Positions 1 through 8,371 of a DNA stretch of 64,000 bases are shown in pieces. The DNA comes from Vogesella sp. LIG4 (lineage in GTDB: Bacteria; Pseudomonadota; Gammaproteobacteria; Burkholderiales; Chromobacteriaceae): assembly GCF_900090205.1 (NCBI RefSeq), contig NZ_LT607802.1:3303923-3367922 (forward strand), in the 5' to 3' direction. The notes below the pieces were generated by a model. The model was not told where the DNA came from. It ran no database searches and was given only the letters and a program-made list of their open reading frames with translations. The translations under genes and the position numbers were made by a program. Each line of letters opens with the position of its first letter. Positions within the stretch are counted from its first letter, which is position 1.

Positions 1-105
1 ATCCCCAATGCCGCGCTCAACTGGCTGAGTTTCGATGGCTGCCAGTGGCGGGTGGACAGCTGGGCGGATGAGTCGCATCTGACAGATTCACTGGACGAGC
101 TGTAA
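1..105 (+). CDS. C-terminal end of a histidine phosphatase family protein (partial)
   Basis: Only the last 34 codons are inside the window, in frame 1, ending in TAA at 103-105. The tail begins IPNAALNWLSFDG and ends in a HLTDSLDEL segment. This pattern, IPN followed by a strand with FDG, a tryptophan-rich strand and a final acidic helix, is what I know from the C-terminus of phosphoglycerate-mutase-like histidine phosphatases. The catalytic RHG motif lies outside the window, so the assignment rests on the tail alone. It sits 48 bases before msrB on the same strand and could share its transcript. Confidence 0.5.
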   Translation: MPNAALNWLSFDGCQWRVDSWADESHLTDSLDEL

Positions 106-153
106 GCCGCGCCTTGCCGCCACGACCAACTCATCCCGTACAGGACACACATC

Positions 154-558
154 ATGAGCCAGAAAGTCTTCAAAACACCGCAACAATGGCGCGAGCAGCT
201 TACCCCGGAACAGTTCCATGTCACCCGTGAAGCCGGCACCGAGCGCCCGTTCAGCGGCGAGCACTACTTCCATCAGCGCAAGGGCCGCTACCACTGCATC
301 TGCTGCGATGCGCTGCTGTTCGCCTCCAGCACCAAGTTCGATGCCGGCTGCGGCTGGCCCAGCTTCAGGGAAGAAGCCGTAGCCGGCAGCATCGTGCGCA
401 TCCGCGACATCAGCCACGGCATGATTCGCACCGAAGTACGCTGCGCCCAGTGCGACGCCCACCTGGGCCACGTGTTCGACGACGGCCCGCCGCCTACCGG
501 CGAACGCTACTGCATCAACTCGGTGGCGCTGCACTTCGTGCCGGACACTGCAGACTGA
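154..558 (+). CDS. msrB: Peptide-methionine (R)-S-oxide reductase MsrB
   Basis: This 134-residue protein reduces the R epimer of methionine sulfoxide in proteins and is expected to be cytosolic and thioredoxin-recycled. The full MsrB fold is visible: two zinc-binding Cys pairs (C48/C51 and C97/C100 by count), the GCGWPSF signature with C66 as a possible resolving cysteine, the [10 protein letters not shown] motif, and the catalytic C120 in the RYCINS motif. Length and motif spacing match the stand-alone MsrB family. The trxB gene that would supply reducing power is far away at 42 kb. A strong hairpin follows, so it probably ends its transcription unit. Confidence 0.95.
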   Translation: MSQKVFKTPQQWREQLTPEQFHVTREAGTERPFSGEHYFHQRKGRYHCICCDALLFASSTKFDAGCGWPSFREEAVAGSIVRIRDISHGMIRTEVRCAQCDAHLGHVFDDGPPPTGERYCINSVALHFVPDTAD

Positions 559-595
559 TATTGTAAGAAGGCAAATTAACTGAAAACTCTGGGCG

Positions 596-641
596 AGATA
601 AATGAAAAGCCTGCCAACCTTGGCAGGCTTTTCATTTATCT
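596..641 (+). terminator. 46-bp perfect palindrome after msrB, probable terminator
   Basis: Bases 596-617 pair perfectly with 620-641, leaving only a two-base centre (618-619). The core is AAAAGCCTGCCA/TGGCAGGCTTTT. The A-rich left arm and T-rich right arm make it a workable intrinsic terminator on both strands, although no uninterrupted T-run of six or more is present. The stem is much longer than a usual terminator. Confidence 0.75.
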
Positions 642-655
642 TTCATCCTAAAAAC

Positions 656-745
656 AAAAGTGATTTGGGTGTGAATGTTCTACAAGGCTACTTCTTCAGC
701 CGCCCCATCTCTCCAGCGCATGTCAAGGCTCTGGCATGCTTTCAT
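656..745 (+). pseudogene. Remnant of the C-terminus of an EAL-domain phosphodiesterase
   Basis: One frame encodes DLGVNVLQGYFFSRPISP from 662. This closely resembles the end of EAL domains, where the last conserved element reads LG-D-LQGYFFSRP. Nothing upstream in frame belongs to an EAL domain, because the msrB terminator palindrome lies directly before it, and the frame runs on without the usual stop. I read it as a roughly 25-residue scar of a deleted c-di-GMP phosphodiesterase gene. An intact EAL protein elsewhere in the window (56933-59437) ends in VQGYAVMRPQPF, so the remnant is not a recent copy of it. Confidence 0.5.
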
Positions 746-843
746 CTCGACTGCGAAGGACAACTTTGGCCGACGATCAGCCGCTGGCTGGACTGGCCTG
801 GCAGCTGTTCGGCCAAAGCGGTCGATGGACGCTTCAAAGAAAT

Positions 844-881
844 ATGGCCGGTTCTGTTTACTGACCGGCCATTGCCATTTT
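844..881 (+). terminator. Possible hairpin terminator
   Basis: Arms ATGGCCGGT (844-852) and ACCGGCCAT (864-872) pair perfectly around an 11-base loop, with a five-T run a few bases later. It has no intact gene to terminate now and may be left from the deleted EAL gene. Confidence 0.4.
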
Positions 882-992
882 TCCTCGGCCATGGTTGCCT
901 ACAAGAGTCGGGGTGACTCACCCCCATCAAGGGAGAGCATTTTCCCGCAATAGCTGTGTGACGCGGTAGTCTCTCAGCTATTGTGGGGCTTG

Positions 993-2660
993 TTAGAACA
1001 TCCAGCGGAAATTGACATAGACAGTCTGGTCGTTATACCCGGTTCGCTGTTCCGTGTCGTAAGCGGCTGTTACTTCCATTCCCGATTTGTTCACCCACTC
1101 GAGTGCCACACCTCCGCGGTAGACTTCGCGTGCTGGGCTCATGCCTTTAACAACAAAAGCATTGCCGCCTTCAGTAAAACTTGCAGTGACTTGCCCCTGC
1201 TTGGCCAGCGCGTCATAGCCGATATCTGCATGTGCCGACAATTTGAAGCCACGGCCAATGTCTTTTACCGCCTTGGCGCCGATCATGGAAACCAAGGATT
1301 CGGCACTGGTTGCGCCAACATTAAGGTTTGCCGGGCCGGAGCCTTCTTCTTGATACCCTTGCACATGTGCTTTCGTGTAGGAAATCCTTGCCGAAGGCAT
1401 CAGGGTAAATGTGTCCGATATCTTGTATGTTTTTGTTAAGTCCGCTTCCGTATAAAAGTGGTTACTATCATAGTTGGCGGTGGACATGCTGTTAATCACA
1501 CCAACTTGAATTGTGCGTTGGCTGGAATTCCAAGTGTAACCACCGGCCAGCAGCAAGTTAAGATCCATACTGTCATTGATGCGCTTGGTAGCATACCCGG
1601 TCAGCTGAACGGTTGTTGCATCGACACTATTGCTGCTGCCATTTCCAGTAATATCGTTCTGCGCATAAGAAGCGGCAGCACCAATTCGCCACGTTGGATT
1701 GATCTTTGCGTCGGCGCCTAGCACCAGGCCGTAGCCATTCGATTCGTAGCCACGGATACCATCCCGGTCATTTTGCTTTGTCAGAGAGCCAAATGGTTTT
1801 ACCCATGCTTTACGGTCTTGCAAGGTTTCATCGCCAGATGACAAACCATTCAGCCTGAACATACGGTCAATGACTATCTTTGTCGGGCCAGTCTGGGCCT
1901 GCTGCAGCAGTGCTTGAACATTGCCGACACTCAGTACAGGAAGAAGCGATGCAATGGCATCGGCTTTTTCTTTATCAGTTGAAAGGCTATTGATCTGGTC
2001 AAGGATGTTTTGCAGCTGTGTCGGGATATTCTGGCTGTTTGACAAATCATCCAGGGTTTTTGCCAGACCTGATGCCGGTTTGGAGCCGGTAGTATTTTGA
2101 TCTACTAGGGCTTGATATCCCCCACCAATAAGGGATGCGTCCAGATTGATAATACTGGACAGAATGACAGGATCCATTGGCTCCCAATCCACCGTTGGTG
2201 TAGCGGTTGGATTATAGGATTGTGGATCACCGAGTGGAATGTAGGTAAAACGGTATGTGCCAGCAGTCAGATGCAGAAACTTGGCTCCTTGCCATGTATA
2301 GGTATCGCCGGCTTCGGGAGAAATGTCATAAGGAACCAGCACCGAACCATCGGAACTGAAATAATTGGTGCCAGATATCAATCCTGACGGAAGTGTTTTC
2401 TGGAGGAGGTTGAATCTGACAATTTGGGGGGCGTACGATGTTCCGTTTACGCCTTCAAGCTTCAATTCGCCTTCATTGTAATTGGTCTCTTCATGCCAAT
2501 TTCCGTACCAGAAGGTTACTGCGCCTGGACCAGAATTGACGTAGCCGATCGAATTTGTGTGAGCATTTGCATAGCCTGCAGCCAGGCACAGTAAAGCAGT
2601 AGTGACGACTGTTGATATTGTTTTTTCACTCATTGCTATGTTTTTGTTCAAAATTTTCAT
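993..2660 (-). CDS. Autotransporter with C-terminal outer-membrane beta-barrel
   Basis: The protein has 555 residues. An N-terminal signal peptide has a hydrophobic core TTALLCLAAGYANA with likely cleavage before HTNS; the tenth residue is a second possible start. Residues about 35-260 are a short passenger with no recognised catalytic motif. From about residue 285 (KAWVKPFGSL) the sequence shows alternating aromatic strands of an autotransporter barrel and ends in VNFRWMF with the expected terminal Phe. The passenger is short for the family, so it may stay attached to the cell surface or be esterase- or adhesin-like; I cannot tell which. Codon use and AT content differ clearly from the neighbours, suggesting transfer. 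Confidence 0.85.
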   Translation of the reverse strand: MKILNKNIAMSEKTISTVVTTALLCLAAGYANAHTNSIGYVNSGPGAVTFWYGNWHEETNYNEGELKLEGVNGTSYAPQIVRFNLLQKTLPSGLISGTNYFSSDGSVLVPYDISPEAGDTYTWQGAKFLHLTAGTYRFTYIPLGDPQSYNPTATPTVDWEPMDPVILSSIINLDASLIGGGYQALVDQNTTGSKPASGLAKTLDDLSNSQNIPTQLQNILDQINSLSTDKEKADAIASLLPVLSVGNVQALLQQAQTGPTKIVIDRMFRLNGLSSGDETLQDRKAWVKPFGSLTKQNDRDGIRGYESNGYGLVLGADAKINPTWRIGAAASYAQNDITGNGSSNSVDATTVQLTGYATKRINDSMDLNLLLAGGYTWNSSQRTIQVGVINSMSTANYDSNHFYTEADLTKTYKISDTFTLMPSARISYTKAHVQGYQEEGSGPANLNVGATSAESLVSMIGAKAVKDIGRGFKLSAHADIGYDALAKQGQVTASFTEGGNAFVVKGMSPAREVYRGGVALEWVNKSGMEVTAAYDTEQRTGYNDQTVYVNFRWMF

Positions 2661-2732
2661 GATGTTAGGCTATCCAATTTATCTGGCAATGACGTCATAA
2701 TTATGGCGCCTGACATTAATTTTTTATTGTTC

Positions 2733-2762
2733 TTATAGAGGAACAGTCTGTTCTTTATCAAG
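2733..2762 (-). promoter_or_regulatory. Autotransporter promoter with a palindrome in the spacer
   Basis: On the minus strand a -35 TTGATA (2762-2757) and a -10 TATAAG (2738-2733) are separated by 18 bases, about 75 bases before the autotransporter start. The spacer contains the perfect 13-base palindrome GAACAGACTGTTC (2742-2754), well placed for a repressor or activator dimer. The regulator is unknown. Confidence 0.5.
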
Positions 2763-2893
2763 CACATCTATTCATTTGCCATTTTTTGGAATATTATTTG
2801 CTTGTGCAATTAAATTGACTCATTGGAATAAATTAACTGTTTAAAGCCGTGAAGTTTCTTCTTGTGCCAGTCATTGCTGTTGTAACAAAAAAG

Positions 2894-3052
2894 CTACAAG
2901 CCGTCGCACCATGTCCGCTGCTTCTCAAGAGAATTGAGAGCTTTTGGCCGCTCGGCAGAGCGTCGACCATAGCAGCCTTCAGCGGATTGGATGCGGGCTG
3001 CGGCGCTCGGAGTCATTGGGGTACGAGGGGTGGACGCAGACTTTTTAGACAT
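2894..3052 (-). pseudogene. Short frame with an SMP-like N-terminus, probable remnant
   Basis: This 52-residue frame begins MSKKSASTPRTPMTPSAAAR and continues IQSAE. It is preceded by a GGAG ribosome site about 10 bases upstream. The TPMTPSAAARIQSA part resembles small SMP-domain proteins found in many proteobacteria and mobile elements, which continue with a glycine-rich stretch and an FAARAQSAA motif. Here the second half is unrelated and ends early, so I think it is truncated or frameshifted. It could also be an expressed small protein. Confidence 0.35.
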
Positions 3053-3715
3053 GATTCAAATCTCCAGTTGAGTTGCCACGTTGGCAACGGAGCGAATCGT
3101 AGATGTTAGGTGTCTAAGCGTCTTCCGCGTAGGGCGTCAAAGTTTTCGGAAAAATGCCCAAGGCCAGTAATGTAGGGCCTGTCCACATTTTTGTGTAAGC
3201 CACCAGGGTGCTCTTTGGGTACACCGACAGACTTTGTTTAATCCCTCGTAATACTCAGTGAATCGCCCCGACTCTTGTAGGCTGCTCTGACATAGGAATG
3301 GACTGTCCCGGCTCTGTAGGCAATCCTGCCCTATGATTGGACTGCCCTGGCTCCTGGCAACGCACAAACCTGCCAGTAGCTGGCCTGGCAAGGCAGGAAG
3401 TTTTCACTAAATTTGCCTCCCTACAATAGGTTTTCAGCGTTATTGAAACCTGTGGTGCCCGGTGGAAACCTGCACCGGATCGGGGTGTGGCCATCAATGG
3501 CTACACCCCGTCATTACTTGCCCACCCCGGCGCCCTCTGCACCCCCTCTTTCAGAAGGGCCATGGCGCCATCGCCATACAGTTTGACTTGTCGCGCAATC
3601 AGCCCAGTACCGCGTGCCCCACCTGCCTGGCAGCCCGTACATCAGGCTGTAATGCCCCGCCGCTAGACTGTCTCCCGCTGTTACTCCCAAGCTGTCCTTG
3701 TCTGTTGCCTCTTGC

Positions 3716-3742
3716 CGAGCCTGCCTGCGCAGGCTCGCTTTT
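3716..3742 (+). terminator. Intrinsic terminator with no intact gene before it
   Basis: Arms CGAGCCTGC (3716-3724) and GCAGGCTCG (3729-3737) pair perfectly around CTGC and are followed by CTTTT. It is a good plus-strand terminator, but the preceding kilobase holds no convincing plus-strand gene. Confidence 0.7.
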
Positions 3743-3918
3743 CTTGTACCGCCGCACATCCCGGCACACCGCTGATGCGGCCAACCTTGATGGCAGTGGC
3801 CGGTAAATTACAGCCGGGTTGCGCGCCTTCAAACTGTCATCACTCTGTAACCGACGCCTCTGCACAATGCTCTTGCGCCCTGCTTTGGGCATCTGAACGT
3901 TCAAGACCGGTATTGATT

Positions 3919-4866
3919 ATGCCCGCCCCCGCCTCCTTGCTTGCTGCCGTAGACCTTGGCTCCAATGCATTCCGCATGGTGATTGGCCATGGCATGCCCA
4001 GCGCCCATGGCCATCACTTCTATGAGCTGGAAACCTTGCGCGAGCCCGTACGCCTGGCAGAAGGGCTGCAGCACAATAATGAGCTGGACAAGCACGCCAT
4101 GATCCGTGGCCTGCGGGCACTGGACAAATTCGGCTCCCGCCTGCGCGGCTTTCAGGCCGGGCAAGTCAGGGCGGTTGCCACCAACACGGTACGCATCGCC
4201 GTGAATGCGGATGTCTTTCTGGCCGAGGCCAGGGAGCGCCTGGGTTTTCCCATCGAGGTCATCTCCGGCCAGGAAGAAGCCCGCCTCGTCTACGCGGGCA
4301 TCGCCCATGCCCACGCGGACGTTGCCGATGAAAGGCTGGTCGTCGATATTGGCGGCGGCTCGACAGAGTTGATCGTCGGCCGGGGTGCAACACCCTTCGC
4401 CCTGGAAAGCCTGCCGATTGGCAGTGGCACTTTCAGCAAGCGCTACTTTCCCGATGGCCGCATCAGCAGCCAGGCGTTCCAGGAGGCCGAGTGGCATGCG
4501 GCGAGCGAATTCGAAAAGGTTGCCGCCGTGTTCCGGCAACACCGCTGGCAGCAGGCCATCGGCTCATCCGGCACCGCCCGCGTGCTGGCCAAGGTGCTGA
4601 GAACGTGCGGGCTGAACGACAAGGGCGCCGGTGCCATCAGCTATTCCGGGCTGCTGCGTCTGACGGTGCAGCTGCTGGACGCCGGCCGTATCGACCGCCT
4701 CAAGCTGCCTGGCATCGAGGAAAGCCGTCTGGCCACGCTGCCAGGTGGCGTGGCCATCATGCTCGCGGCCTTCAAGTCGCTGGCCATCACGCAAATGGAA
4801 ACATCGCGCCCGGCATTACGCCTGGGCTTGCTGCACAGTCTGCACTGCCAGTCCGCGGTCGCCTGA
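3919..4866 (+). CDS. Ppx/GppA family phosphatase (short form)
   Basis: The protein has 315 residues from the ATG at 3919. The open frame extends further upstream, but the conserved fold starts at LLAAVDLGSNAFRMVIG a few residues after this Met, so longer starts are unlikely. Actin-like ATPase motifs are present: the N-terminal DLGSNAFR phosphate loop, the ISGQEEARLVYAGI segment and VVDIGGGSTELIVG. Family members hydrolyse polyphosphate or pppGpp in the cytosol. It lacks the C-terminal HD-like region of long Ppx proteins (about 500 residues), like the short homologues. Its stop lies 25 bases before the ZntB-like start, suggesting co-transcription. Confidence 0.85.
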   Translation: MPAPASLLAAVDLGSNAFRMVIGHGMPSAHGHHFYELETLREPVRLAEGLQHNNELDKHAMIRGLRALDKFGSRLRGFQAGQVRAVATNTVRIAVNADVFLAEARERLGFPIEVISGQEEARLVYAGIAHAHADVADERLVVDIGGGSTELIVGRGATPFALESLPIGSGTFSKRYFPDGRISSQAFQEAEWHAASEFEKVAAVFRQHRWQQAIGSSGTARVLAKVLRTCGLNDKGAGAISYSGLLRLTVQLLDAGRIDRLKLPGIEESRLATLPGGVAIMLAAFKSLAITQMETSRPALRLGLLHSLHCQSAVA

Positions 4867-4891
4867 TGTCTTGCCAAGCAAAGCCATCGCC

Positions 4892-5905
4892 ATGAACCCA
4901 AAACCCCGGCAAGCCAACTACGGTGCAGATGAAATTGGCCTGATCTGCGGGTTTCACTTCGACGCTGGCCAGGCTGGCCGGGAAATCGACTCCGGCGCCG
5001 TGGTGGACTGGTTGCAGCAAGCGCAACGGCAAGGCTTTCTGTGGCTGCATTTCAACCTTGCACACGCGCCATGCGAACGCTGGATGCGAACCCACCTGAC
5101 ACTGCCGGATGATTTTTTCAACATGCTGCGGGCAGGCTCCTGCTCTACCCGCATCGAGCATGTCGACTATGCACTGCTGGCCGTGATCAACGATGTGGCG
5201 TTCAACTTCTCCCTGGTTTCAAGCGATGTCTCCAGCATGCTGGTTTACGCGCATCAGCACATCCTGATTACTGCGCGGGCGAGACCGCTGCGCTCGGTCG
5301 ATCAGCTGCGTGCCGCAGTGAAACGCGGTGAGCGATTCAACTCGCCACTGGCCTTGCTGGTGCACCTGCTGCAGGATCAGGCCGACATTTTCAGCCGCAT
5401 CGTGCGCGACACCACCGGGGAGGTCGATGACATCGAGGACAAACTGCTGGCACAGCGCGGGCATGACAACCGTGCCGAGCTGGCCTCCATGCGCCGCACC
5501 CTGGTGAGGTTGCAACGCTTGCTGGCACCGGAGCCCGGCGCCCTGTTCCGCTTACTGAACCGCCCCCCTGGCTGGCTGCAAGAGCAGGATGTTCAGGATC
5601 TGCGGGAGTCGACCGAAGAATTTTCGCTGGTGCTGAATGATCTGGCTGCACTGGTGGAGCGCATCAAGTTGCTGCAGGAAGAACTGGCGGCGCAGCTGAA
5701 CGAGCAGACCAATAAAACGCTGTTTACCCTGACGCTGGTAACCGTGCTTGCGCTACCGATCAACATCGTCGCCGGCTTCTTCGGCATGAACGTTGGCGGT
5801 GTGCCGCTGGCGGATCACCCGCATGGTTTCTGGATGCTGGTTGCGTTTGTCGCCGGCTTTACCGGCCTGGCAGGCATGTGGGCGTTCCGCGCGAAGCGCA
5901 ACTGA
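4892..5905 (+). CDS. zntB: ZntB/CorA family divalent cation transporter
   Basis: The protein has 337 residues. A large cytosolic N-terminal domain with a long helix (about residues 150-275, including ERIKLLQEELAAQLNEQTNK) leads to two C-terminal membrane segments. The pore motif reads GMNVGGVPL; GMN is the CorA family signature and the NVGG-P context is typical of ZntB zinc transporters. The C-terminus WAFRAKRN is basic, as usual in the family. The ATG at 4892 gives the family length; the frame is open further upstream inside the preceding gene. A strong terminator follows at 5973, so Ppx/GppA and this gene probably form one unit. Confidence 0.85.
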   Translation: MNPKPRQANYGADEIGLICGFHFDAGQAGREIDSGAVVDWLQQAQRQGFLWLHFNLAHAPCERWMRTHLTLPDDFFNMLRAGSCSTRIEHVDYALLAVINDVAFNFSLVSSDVSSMLVYAHQHILITARARPLRSVDQLRAAVKRGERFNSPLALLVHLLQDQADIFSRIVRDTTGEVDDIEDKLLAQRGHDNRAELASMRRTLVRLQRLLAPEPGALFRLLNRPPGWLQEQDVQDLRESTEEFSLVLNDLAALVERIKLLQEELAAQLNEQTNKTLFTLTLVTVLALPINIVAGFFGMNVGGVPLADHPHGFWMLVAFVAGFTGLAGMWAFRAKRN

Positions 5906-5972
5906 GACGTGGGGGGGGGGCACTGCCGGAAAAGCGATAAGGCAAGGCGGCTTTCCCGCCCTCCCCGCCAAA

Positions 5973-6011
5973 GCAGACAGCCCGCACTGCGCGGGCTGTC
6001 TGCCATTTTTT
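5973..6011 (+). terminator. Intrinsic terminator after zntB
   Basis: A perfect 13-bp stem (5973-5985 with 5991-6003, loop ACTGC) is followed by a six-T run at 6006-6011. It serves the plus-strand gene; the minus-strand chemoreceptor converges on it from the other side. Confidence 0.9.
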
Positions 6012-6022
6012 CGTAGCGTATT

Positions 6023-7180
6023 TCAGGTTGCAAACTGGCTCAGCAATGCGCTCGACTTCCGCGCCATTTCACGGAGTTCATGCACGGTGCGGGCAATATC
6101 CTCGACACTCCTGGTGTTATCAACGGCCATGGTACCGAGCTGCGCCATTTGTGTCGCAACACTCTCCGCATCGGTTTGAATGCTGCCGGAAACGTTGGCC
6201 GTTTTATCCGCCAGTTCTACCGACCGTCCGATCAAGGCCTGGCTCTCTACCATGATCTGCTCAATTTTCGACGAGGTATCGGATAGATCCTTCAGGGTTT
6301 CCGCTTGACCGTGCATTTCCACGCTGGTGTCGGCAATACCATTGATGATGGCCGATACCGTACGGTTAATGTCGCCCAGGCTGTTCTGGGTGTGCTCGGC
6401 AAGCTTGCGGACTTCATCCGCCACAACGGCAAACCCGCGCCCCTGCTCACCGGCGCGCGCAGCTTCAATTGCCGCATTCAGGGCCAGCAGATTGGTTTGT
6501 TCCGCGATGGCGGCCACGGTGCTGAGCACCGCCTTGATCTCCTCCGCGCTGCGCGCCAGGTTCGAGAAGCGCGACGTCAGCGCGGAGCCGGTAGTCACGC
6601 TGGCATCGATAGTGGCGAACATGGTGGCAAGCTCACCCCGCGCGCCCTCGAAAGTGCTCCTCGCATCATGCAGTTCGTCCCTGGCGTCCTTCACCTCGCT
6701 CGCAAGTTTCTGGATTTCCGTACGGGTATGTTCTGCCCTGTCCAGGGTGCTGCTGACGATGCGGGCCGTGGCGCCAACGCTTTGATCGATTATCTGCGCG
6801 TGCTCATCGAGTTGCGTGGCAATGCGGGAGTTATCACTCGCCACCATTTTGACTTCGGCAATGGAATTGCGAACATTGCTGCGGAATTCCTCGATCACAC
6901 CGATCACCTGGCCGATTTCCGCGTTCAGCGAAGCATTGACGGTACAGGCCTGGGAAAGGTCCTTGCCCCGGAAATGTCCTAGGTAGTCGGAAAGCTGCCT
7001 GAGCGCCACCACCCCCCAGCGCTTTTCATCCAGATCATGCAGGAATACCACCGCGGCAACGACATACTGGACAATCTGGCCGACCAGATTGCCGGTAAAA
7101 AAGAGGGCATTCACGATAAGCAATGTGATGCCTATCCAATGCACCAGACGCATGCGAAAAAAAAGCGACTGAAATGGCAT
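6023..7180 (-). CDS. Methyl-accepting chemotaxis protein with a minimal membrane anchor
   Basis: The start at 7180 follows an AGGAG box five bases away, giving 385 residues. Residues about 10-55 form a hydrophobic hairpin of two membrane segments with almost no periplasmic loop. A coiled-coil signalling domain follows, with the hairpin tip [20 protein letters not shown] followed by [19 protein letters not shown] see no separate ligand-binding domain or recognisable HAMP domain, so the input may be membrane-linked or from the short cytosolic segment after the anchor. No che genes are nearby. It should signal through CheA/CheW encoded elsewhere. Confidence 0.9.
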   Translation of the reverse strand: MPFQSLFFRMRLVHWIGITLLIVNALFFTGNLVGQIVQYVVAAVVFLHDLDEKRWGVVALRQLSDYLGHFRGKDLSQACTVNASLNAEIGQVIGVIEEFRSNVRNSIAEVKMVASDNSRIATQLDEHAQIIDQSVGATARIVSSTLDRAEHTRTEIQKLASEVKDARDELHDARSTFEGARGELATMFATIDASVTTGSALTSRFSNLARSAEEIKAVLSTVAAIAEQTNLLALNAAIEAARAGEQGRGFAVVADEVRKLAEHTQNSLGDINRTVSAIINGIADTSVEMHGQAETLKDLSDTSSKIEQIMVESQALIGRSVELADKTANVSGSIQTDAESVATQMAQLGTMAVDNTRSVEDIARTVHELREMARKSSALLSQFAT

Positions 7181-7431
7181 GGTGACTCCTGATGAGGCAA
7201 GACCCACGCGACTCGCCCATGGCGCGGGAGTAACACCCGGAACAGGCAAGCCGCATAGACTCAAGCCGGCATCGTGTAGCGTTTTGTGGAATGCCCTTTG
7301 GCAATGCAAAGAGTGCGAGCCGGAGGCCAGCCCGGCCATTCCATGATGGAATCGCCCGGCGCGCCATGATCCACGTCAAGCGGTGTTCGGCGGCAGGGCT
7401 GGCGCCACTGCGCCGCATGAGATGTTTCTAC

Positions 7432-8337
7432 TCAGGCATGACGCAGCCAGGTGTCCACCAGCTCATCCAGCGCGCTCAGCTCGCGCACATGGCAGACCCG
7501 CGGTGGCGGGCTTCCCAGCTGGCGGCAACCGTCCCCTCCCACCCATAGCTGCGTCTGCGCCGGCAGCTGGGGAGACAGTTGCGCAAGCTCGGTGGCGGCA
7601 TTGCCCTGGTAGGACGAAGAGAACGACAGCACCACCACATCCACCGCATGCTTGCCGGCTGCGCGGACGATATCACTCAGCGGCATCTGCGCCCCGAAGG
7701 CAATGGTGTCGCACCCGTGCAGCCGCAGCAGCGCCTCCACCATCAACAGGCCCAGTACATGCTGCTCGCCCGGGCAGGTAGTCAGCATCACGCGCGGGCT
7801 TTGCCGGCCAGCCGGTACCGTGGCAAGCGACTCACGGATCACGCGGGTGACTTCTTCCGAATACAGGTGCTCCTCGTGCACCTGCAGCTCGCCGCACAGC
7901 CAGGCATCCCCTACCAGCCGGTTGGCAAGCGGCAAGAATTCCAGCACGAAACGGCGCAGCCCCTGCTCCAGCAGTTGGTGGCGCAGATACTCCCTTACCG
8001 CCGTGGCCGCATGGCCTTGCAACACCGCCACCAGTCGATTGCAGTTGGCCGGTACTTCCAGCGGCGGAGCATGAGCCGTCGTCAGCGCCTGCAAGGCGGC
8101 AGTATCCAGCCGCACTAGCTTGCCCGGGCGAAAGCCGAGATTGAGTAGCCGGCTGATCAGCCTGAGTTTCAGGACTTCTTCTGCCGAATACTGTCGATCC
8201 CCCGCGGCATCGCGCTCCGGTTGCGGAAAGCCATAGCGCCGCTCCCACATGCGCAGCAAGTCCTTGGGAATGCCGGTTTCGCGCTCGACCGCAGCAATGG
8301 GCAGGCCGGCAGGTGTGGGGGTTGGGGCGACAGACAT
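7432..8337 (-). CDS. MerR-family regulator with a cobalamin-binding domain (LitR/CarH type)
   Basis: The protein has 301 residues. Residues about 10-80 are a MerR winged helix (IPKDLLRMWERRYGFPQP). The C-terminal part carries two hallmarks of B12-dependent photoreceptors of the CarH/LitR group: W-x9-E-H (from WLCGEL to HEEH) in the helical bundle and E-x-H-x-x-G (EQHVLG) for adenosylcobalamin binding, then a Rossmann-like half with FSSSYQGNAATELAQ. Family members repress in the dark and release DNA when light breaks the cobalt-carbon bond. It is last in a six-gene operon whose promoter has a matching palindrome, so autoregulation is likely. Light sensing here is inferred. Confidence 0.85.
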   Translation of the reverse strand: MSVAPTPTPAGLPIAAVERETGIPKDLLRMWERRYGFPQPERDAAGDRQYSAEEVLKLRLISRLLNLGFRPGKLVRLDTAALQALTTAHAPPLEVPANCNRLVAVLQGHAATAVREYLRHQLLEQGLRRFVLEFLPLANRLVGDAWLCGELQVHEEHLYSEEVTRVIRESLATVPAGRQSPRVMLTTCPGEQHVLGLLMVEALLRLHGCDTIAFGAQMPLSDIVRAAGKHAVDVVVLSFSSSYQGNAATELAQLSPQLPAQTQLWVGGDGCRQLGSPPPRVCHVRELSALDELVDTWLRHA

Positions 8338-8371
8338 GGCAGGGTCGGTGTCAAATAGCCAAAGGCGGGCA

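Larger units (their letters stand above)
642..992. other. Intergenic stretch with EAL remnant and two hairpins
   Basis: No convincing complete gene is present. Besides the EAL remnant there is a 9-bp hairpin with arms at 844-852 and 864-872, followed at 876 by a short T-run. A second inverted repeat has arms at 948-956 and 975-983, just past the end of the minus-strand autotransporter, and may help end its transcript. Confidence 0.5.
2661..3918. other. About 1.25 kb without an intact gene, probably degenerate DNA
   Basis: The first 180 bases are AT-rich and hold the autotransporter promoter. Then comes a short minus-strand frame (2894-3052), a small inverted repeat near 3073-3090, an area of three loosely similar units of about 38 bases at 3259-3371, a plus-strand terminator at 3716-3742 with no intact gene before it, and the first copy of the recurring word GTTGGCCGCA (minus strand, 3776-3785) just before the Ppx/GppA gene. 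I see no transposase that I can name. The orphan terminator and fragments suggest lost genes. Confidence 0.5.

Noticed and set aside
3137..3391. A minus-strand frame that looked like a transposase tail
   Set aside because: I could not match its residues to any transposase family and found no terminal inverted repeats.
3712..3918. An N-terminal extension of the Ppx/GppA protein by 69 codons
   Set aside because: It would start inside a terminator hairpin and lacks family similarity; the conserved fold starts just after the ATG at 3919.
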